A stretch of DNA of 64,000 nt from contig NZ_VIWO01000003.1 in the NCBI RefSeq assembly GCF_007829335.1, positions 620,001 through 684,000 on the forward strand, read 5' to 3'. The translations under genes were made by a program, and so were the position numbers. Each line of letters opens with the position of its first letter. The stretch's first letter is position 1. The stretch is from Chitinophaga polysaccharea (GTDB lineage: Bacteria > Bacteroidota > Bacteroidia > Chitinophagales > Chitinophagaceae). Below, one piece after another: positions 63,006 to 64,000 of this stretch. The notes beneath the pieces are model-generated. The model made no database searches, had not been told where the DNA came from, and saw only the letters and a list, made by a program, of their open reading frames with translations.

Positions 63006-64000
63006 ATGAAAAAATTATTATTCCCGCTTTTCCTGATTTCAATGTCGGCAATTCCTGGCATTGCTTCAGCGCAGAAAACAGGTAACTCTACCGGATGGAC
63101 AGCAGATAACGGCAACGGAACATTTACCAACCCACTGCAATGGGGCGATTGGCCGGATCCGGATGTAATCCGGGTGGATGATTGGTTTTATATGATATCT
63201 ACGAGTATGCACTATGTACCGGGATGTCCCATCATACGATCAAAGGACCTGGTGAACTGGGAAATGGCAGGCTATGCAGTAGCGCGCTACGATGAAGACC
63301 CAAGATATGATATGAAGGGAGGTACGCTATATCTCAATGGCTCCTGGGCGGCCACTATCCGGCATCATAACGGTTTGTTCTATGTGGGATTCTGTACCCC
63401 GTATGGATGGGGCACTGAAAAGGGACATTTTTCTATCTGCACCGCTAAAGACGTGAAAGGGCCCTGGACGCGCACTATCTTCCCTGAATTTCTGTACGAC
63501 CCGGGATTGTTTTTTGATGATGATGGAAGGGTATATGTAGTACATGGACAGGGAACTTTATACCTGACCGAGCTTGCGGCCGATGCACTGTCGGTGAAAG
63601 AAAAGGCTGTAAAGATCTGGCAGGGAGGAATTAAGCGCCCGCAGGGATCTTCAGCGCCCAACGACAGTTACGGTATGGAAGGATCTCATGTGTATAAGAT
63701 CAATGGTTACTACTATATCACCAATCCTGCCGGAGGCACGGAAGGATGGCAGGTTTGTTTGCGCAGCAAATCGATTACAGGCCCTTATGAGTCAAAAATC
63801 ATTTACCAGGATGAAAGCTCATATCCCAACAATGGCTTACACCAGGGAGGGCTGGTACAATTGAAAAACGGTGACTGGTGGTTTATCATCATGCAGGATC
63901 GTGGTCCTATCGGGCGGGTACCGCATTTGTTGCCGGTGAAGTGGGTAGATGGATGGCCGATATTGGGTGATAACGGGAAAGGATTTGTTACCGGGAAAAA
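63006..64000 (+). CDS. GH43-family glycoside hydrolase, C-terminus cut by window edge
   Basis: The first 331 residues of a second GH43 enzyme. It has a signal peptide (1-22, ending GIASA) and the blade-one motif DWPDPDVIRVDDWFYM with Asp51, then YDPGLFFDDDGRVYVVH (Asp165) and YGMEGSHVYKI (Glu225). The opening NPLQWGDWPDPDVI with SMHYVPGCPIIRSKDL is like the xylosidase/arabinofuranosidase subfamily 12 group. It starts 16 bp after the GH35 stop, so both share a transcript. C-terminal domains lie outside the window. Confidence 0.92.
   Translation, partial: MKKLLFPLFLISMSAIPGIASAQKTGNSTGWTADNGNGTFTNPLQWGDWPDPDVIRVDDWFYMISTSMHYVPGCPIIRSKDLVNWEMAGYAVARYDEDPRYDMKGGTLYLNGSWAATIRHHNGLFYVGFCTPYGWGTEKGHFSICTAKDVKGPWTRTIFPEFLYDPGLFFDDDGRVYVVHGQGTLYLTELAADALSVKEKAVKIWQGGIKRPQGSSAPNDSYGMEGSHVYKINGYYYITNPAGGTEGWQVCLRSKSITGPYESKIIYQDESSYPNNGLHQGGLVQLKNGDWWFIIMQDRGPIGRVPHLLPVKWVDGWPILGDNGKGFVTGK

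Noticed and set aside
1..64000. Search by eye for tRNA, rRNA, IS ends, integrases and phage genes
   Set aside because: None was recognised; no transposase or integrase motif appears in any supported protein.

Overview
The window looks like chromosomal DNA of a Bacteroidota bacterium close to Chitinophaga (Chitinophagaceae). The signs are four SusC/RagA TonB-linked receptors that all carry an N-terminal STN domain, FecR-type anti-sigma factors with ECF sigma factors, SusD lipoproteins, Bacteroidetes-type promoters (TTTG about 20 nt before TAnnTTTG), a DUF6520-like small secreted protein, and many signal peptides and lipoproteins. I see no rRNA, tRNA, prophage, IS element or CRISPR array. The taxon is inferred from gene content only.

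Layout. 1-3905 (minus): the end of a SusC locus (SusC cut by the left edge, FecR, ECF sigma factor). 4011-7457 (minus): a compact B-family (ba3-type) cytochrome oxidase operon with a 41-aa subunit IIa-like peptide, CuA subunit II, subunit I, a SCO copper chaperone and a membrane-anchored c-type cytochrome. 7876-10500 (plus): small membrane or secreted proteins and a GH5-like hydrolase. 10841-19764: an unusual island with a MauE/DoxX redox membrane protein and a DUF6520-like two-cysteine secreted peptide (plus), convergent with a TlpA-like thioredoxin, SusD and SusC (minus), and a divergent FecR with no sigma factor beside it. 19881-26704: housekeeping and secreted proteins (DJ-1/PfpI, beta-barrel, haem-binding domain protein, RND-pump remnant, lipoprotein, subtilase, methyltransferase).

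27022-30502 (minus): an AraC regulator, a zinc alcohol dehydrogenase and a GH29 alpha-L-fucosidase, probably a fucoside-use unit. 30835-38284 (plus): sigma factor, FecR, SusC and SusD, with a phased 11-bp tandem repeat and a hairpin between FecR and SusC. 38420-45670: short regulatory and metabolic units, including SRPBCC + ArsR under a promoter flanked by two inverted repeats, a SnoaL-like protein, AraC + SDR, an aspartyl protease, and a MocR/PdxR-type regulator divergent from PaiB and GNAT genes.

45940-64000 (plus): a full polysaccharide utilisation locus with sigma factor, FecR, SusC, SusD, GH2, a secreted protein of unknown family, GH43 with a discoidin-like domain, GH35, and a second GH43 cut by the right edge. 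The enzyme set points to a galactose- and arabinose-containing plant polymer such as arabinogalactan or pectic side chains. SusC/SusD would import oligosaccharides, the STN-FecR-sigma relay would sense them, and the exported hydrolases would trim the branches.
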